NCBI GenBank assembly: GCA_035645275.1
Contig: DASQMX010000026.1
Coordinates: 620,001-684,000 of the forward strand
From: Paranoxybacillus sp035645275
Lineage (GTDB): Bacteria > Bacillota > Bacilli > Bacillales > Anoxybacillaceae
DNA length: 64,000 bases
Direction of reading: 5' to 3'
The notes below the pieces were generated by a model. That model had not been told where the DNA came from. It ran no database searches and was given only the letters and a program-made list of their open reading frames with translations. The position numbers and the translations under genes are program-made. The stretch's first letter is position 1. Every line of letters begins with the position of its first letter. Positions 61,385 to 64,000 of the stretch are shown one piece after another.

Positions 61385-62500
61385 TTAACCTACATACCAG
61401 AGCTTTTCTCCGTTGCGGAAAATTTGGTCAATCGTTCCGCCGCCAAGACACTCCTCACCGTTGTAAAAGACAACCGCTTGGCCAGGCGTCACTGCGCGAA
61501 CCGGCTGATCAAACACAACTTTAACGGTTTTCTCATCTATGACATGAACCGTTACTCCTGTATCCGGTTGACGGTAACGGAATTTCGCTGTGCATTTCAC
61601 CGGCTCTGTTGGTACTTTACCGGATACCCAGTTAACGTTTGTCGCAATAATGGAGTCTGAATATAACAACTCATTATCAAATCCTTGAGCGACATATAAA
61701 ATATTTTCTTTCAGATTTTTGCCAACAACAAACCATGGTTCTCCATTTCCGCCAATTCCAAGGCCGTGGCGTTGTCCGATTGTATAATACATCAGTCCAT
61801 CATGTTTTCCTTTTACTTCTCCGTCTAATGTTTGCATTGTTCCAGGCTGAGCCGGCAAATAATTGCTTAAAAACTCCTTAAAGTTGCGTTCACCGATAAA
61901 ACAAATGCCAGTGCTATCTTTTTTTGTTGCTGTAACAAGTCCTGCTTCTTTTGCGATTTCCCGTACTTTCGCTTTTTCAATATTCCCGATTGGGAACATG
62001 ATTTTTGAAAGCTGTTCTTGTCCTAGTTGATTTAAGAAATAGGTTTGGTCTTTGTTTTGGTCAACGCCGCGCAACATTTTATATTCGCCATCACGATATT
62101 CTACGCGTGCATAATGCCCCATCGCTAAATAATCCGCTCCGAGAGACATCGCGTGCTCTAAAAACGCTTTAAATTTAATTTCTTTATTGCACATGACATC
62201 CGGATTCGGTGTGCGGCCCGCTTTATATTCATCTAAGAAATACGTAAACACTTTATCCCAATATTCTTTTTCAAAATTCACTGCATAATACGGAATGCCA
62301 ATTTGATTGCAAACACGCACAACATCATTGTAATCTTCCGTTGCCGTACATACTCCATTTTCGTCTGTATCATCCCAGTTTTTCATAAAAATACCGATAA
62401 CATCGTATCCTTGCTGCTTTAACAAGAGCGCCGCAACGGAAGAATCGACGCCGCCTGACATTCCAACGACGACGCGAGTATCTTTTGGTGCTTTGTTCAT
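61385..62500 (-). CDS. mnmA: tRNA-uridine 2-sulfurtransferase MnmA
   Basis: Adds sulfur to U34 of tRNA-Lys, Glu and Gln. PP-loop GMSGGVDSSVAALLL at residues 13-27, catalytic Cys in NPDVMCNKEIKF, second Cys in STGICFIGER, and C-terminal beta-barrel domains. 371 aa. Receives sulfur from the adjacent desulfurase, 18 nt upstream. Confidence 0.97.
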   Translation of the reverse strand: MNKAPKDTRVVVGMSGGVDSSVAALLLKQQGYDVIGIFMKNWDDTDENGVCTATEDYNDVVRVCNQIGIPYYAVNFEKEYWDKVFTYFLDEYKAGRTPNPDVMCNKEIKFKAFLEHAMSLGADYLAMGHYARVEYRDGEYKMLRGVDQNKDQTYFLNQLGQEQLSKIMFPIGNIEKAKVREIAKEAGLVTATKKDSTGICFIGERNFKEFLSNYLPAQPGTMQTLDGEVKGKHDGLMYYTIGQRHGLGIGGNGEPWFVVGKNLKENILYVAQGFDNELLYSDSIIATNVNWVSGKVPTEPVKCTAKFRYRQPDTGVTVHVIDEKTVKVVFDQPVRAVTPGQAVVFYNGEECLGGGTIDQIFRNGEKLWYVG

Positions 62501-62518
62501 AAGAAGGTAACCTCCATT

Positions 62519-63664
62519 TTATTTGTTTGTCAGTCTCCGTACAATCTTTACTGTTTCATAAGCGGCTTTTTCGATTTGCTCTTCTGTATTTCCAAGCCCG
62601 AAGCTAAAGCGAACGGAAGAACGGATCCGTTCCGATTCTTTACCAAACATGGCAACAAGAACGTGAGATGGATCAATCGATCCCGCTGTGCAAGCTGAGC
62701 CACTTGAGGCAGCAATCCCAGCTAAATCTAAATTTACAAGCATTGACTCAACGTTCGTTCCTGGAAAAGCAACATTCAACACATGTGGAAGCGAATCGTT
62801 TTTGTCTCCATTCACGATGTACGGAATACCTTCCTGCTCAAAAATTCCCAACATTTTCTCTTTAAATGAACGATACATACTTACTTTCTCGTTCATTGTT
62901 GCTTGAGCAATTTCAACCGCCTTCGCCATTCCAACAATTCCTGCTACATTTTCCGTTCCAGCCCGGCGTTTTCGTTCTTGTTCACCGCCATATAAACGCG
63001 GAATGAGCTTTACCGTTTCCCTTGCATACAAAAAGCCGGCACCTTTTGGACCGTTAATTTTATGAGCAGAAACAGACAGCAAATCAATATGAAGCTCATT
63101 TACATCGATCGGAATCAGTCCATAAGCTTGTACAGCATCAGTATGAAAAAATGCCTGATGCTCCTTTAACATTTCACCAATTTCTTTAATTGGCTGCAGT
63201 ACACCTGTCTCGTTGTTGCCAAACATAATTGAAACAAGGATTGTATCATGACGTAGAGCATTTCGCAAATCATCAAGCGAAATTTTTCCTTCTTCATTCA
63301 CTGGGAGATATGTTACTTCAAATCCTTGTTTTTCAAGATAATGACATGTATGCAAAATGGCATGATGTTCAACAGATGAAGTAATAATATGTTTTCCTTT
63401 CTGACGATTTGCCGTTGCTACGCCAATTAACGCAAGGTTATCTGCTTCTGTACCACCGCTTGTAAAAATAATTTCATTCGCTTTTGCTCCGATGCTTTTA
63501 GCAACCATTTCCCGCGCCTCATCAATCGCGTGACGGCTTTGTCTGCCAAAGAAATGAATACTTGAAGGGTTGCCAAAAATTTCAGTCATAAATGGTACCA
63601 TCGTGTCGACAACATCAGGGTGCATCGGTGACGTAGCGGCATGATCTAAATAAATTCGTTCCAA
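62519..63664 (-). CDS. Cysteine desulfurase (IscS/YrvO type)
   Basis: PLP enzyme making alanine and enzyme-bound persulfide from cysteine. SGGTEADNLALIG, PLP lysine in SAHKINGPKGAGF and the sulfur-carrying Cys in SSGSACTAG. 381 aa. Adjacent mnmA suggests a dedicated role in tRNA thiolation, as for B. subtilis YrvO. Follows cymR by 28 nt. Confidence 0.95.
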   Translation of the reverse strand: MERIYLDHAATSPMHPDVVDTMVPFMTEIFGNPSSIHFFGRQSRHAIDEAREMVAKSIGAKANEIIFTSGGTEADNLALIGVATANRQKGKHIITSSVEHHAILHTCHYLEKQGFEVTYLPVNEEGKISLDDLRNALRHDTILVSIMFGNNETGVLQPIKEIGEMLKEHQAFFHTDAVQAYGLIPIDVNELHIDLLSVSAHKINGPKGAGFLYARETVKLIPRLYGGEQERKRRAGTENVAGIVGMAKAVEIAQATMNEKVSMYRSFKEKMLGIFEQEGIPYIVNGDKNDSLPHVLNVAFPGTNVESMLVNLDLAGIAASSGSACTAGSIDPSHVLVAMFGKESERIRSSVRFSFGLGNTEEQIEKAAYETVKIVRRLTNK

Positions 63665-63692
63665 ACAAAATTCTCCTTTCTATTCCACCGAT

Positions 63693-64000
63693 TTAAATAT
63701 AAAACATATATGCTTCTTCATCACCATTACTATATTTCGCCAAATCTTCTAGAGTCGTGCTATCTAACACCTCTTGAACAGCATCGCGAATGCGAATCCA
63801 TAACTCTCGCTTCGCCGGTTCTTCTTCCTCCAGCTCTTCCACTGGACTAATCGGTCCTTCAAGAACGCGAATCACATCTCCTGCCGTAATTTTCGCTGGA
63901 TGATCGGCTAATACATAACCGCCGTAAGCACCGCGAATACTTTTCACAAGCCCGGCATTTCGTAACGGTGAAACAAGTTGTTCCAAATAATGTTCGGATA
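63693..64000 (-). CDS. cymR: CymR, Rrf2-family cysteine metabolism repressor (5' end outside window)
   Basis: Partial: the C-terminal 102 residues are present, with SEHYLEQLVSPLRNAG continuing past the right edge. The Rrf2 wing KSIRGAYGGYVLA and the CymR-specific GPISPVEELEEEEPAKRELW and EDLAKYSNGDEEAYMFYI are clear. IscR-type cluster cysteines are absent. Represses sulfur genes with CysK as cofactor in B. subtilis, including the mccAB operon of this window. Confidence 0.93.
   Translation of the reverse strand, partial: SEHYLEQLVSPLRNAGLVKSIRGAYGGYVLADHPAKITAGDVIRVLEGPISPVEELEEEEPAKRELWIRIRDAVQEVLDSTTLEDLAKYSNGDEEAYMFYI

Noticed and set aside
61287..61385. N-terminal extension of the TPR protein yrrB
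   Set aside because: The extra 33 residues translate repeat copy K; family members start near MEDKNRLG.

Overview
This window is chromosomal DNA from a moderate-GC, endospore-forming Bacillaceae bacterium, most likely a thermophile of the Geobacillus / Parageobacillus / Anoxybacillus group. The evidence is near-complete conservation of the Bacillus subtilis gene order for lepA-dnaK and comE-yqeG, and then for yrhC-mccB-mccA through cymR. Sporulation genes are present (spoIIP, gpr, sigK, sda), and the protein sequences look typical of this group. I see no rRNA, tRNA, CRISPR array, prophage or intact insertion sequence, so most of the window is core genome. Genus is inference only.

Layout. (1) 0-12.2 kb, minus strand: deoC, then the heat-shock superoperon read as lepA-hemW-hrcA-grpE-dnaK-dnaJ-prmA-rsmE-mtaB. 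It has a perfect CIRCE operator and a SigA promoter before hrcA, and a terminator plus a secondary promoter between dnaK and dnaJ. (2) 12.4-17 kb: the sporulation genes gpr-spoIIP-yqxA (with a SigF-type promoter at gpr), rpsT, and holA. (3) 17.3-22.3 kb: yqzM, late competence genes comEA-comEB-comEC and the divergent comER. (4) 22.3-23.3 kb: an AT-rich accessory stretch with an unrecognised membrane protein. (5) 23.4-28.4 kb: the ribosome-assembly/NAD operon yqeG-yqeH-aroE-yhbY-nadD-yqeK-rsfS-yqeM, then a DnaA-box array and sda. (6) 28.9-38.8 kb: a membrane and envelope block (psd, pssA, motA-motB, a YtvI-like permease, uppP, a Ktr potassium channel behind a c-di-AMP riboswitch, corA, dedA) ending in an uninterrupted sigK. 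(7) 38.8-39.6 kb: a group of very small ORFs including a YrzI-family gene. (8) 39.6-43.4 kb: the methionine-to-cysteine operon yrrT-mtnN-mccA-mccB-yrhC. (9) 43.6-64 kb: yrzA, yrrS, pbpI, greA, udk, the tRNA wobble-uridine hydroxylation/methylation genes (trhP2, trhP1, trmR), mltG, yrzB-ruvX-ireB, T-box-controlled alaS, yrrI, small genes, recD2, yrrB, mnmA, iscS and the start-truncated cymR.

How genes work together. CymR, at the right edge, is known in B. subtilis to control the mccAB-type operon found 20 kb away in this window. IscS supplies sulfur to MnmA for 2-thiouridine, next to the genes that oxidise and methylate U34 of other tRNAs. YqeH, RsfS, YhbY, PrmA, RsmE, LepA and S20 all act on the ribosome.

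The most unusual feature is a family of about 110-bp nested palindromic repeats. At least twelve copies lie in the 64 kb, each a few bases downstream of a stop codon and none inside a gene. Their outer arms fall into different sequence classes that stay self-complementary, and one copy is an internal-deletion remnant. They look like a mobile, terminator-like hairpin element. Secondary points of interest are a nested-stem RNA candidate downstream of yqzM, a long-hairpin repeat behind rpsT, a terminator whose 3' arm contains the pbpI ribosome-binding site, and the small-ORF cluster with tandem terminators.
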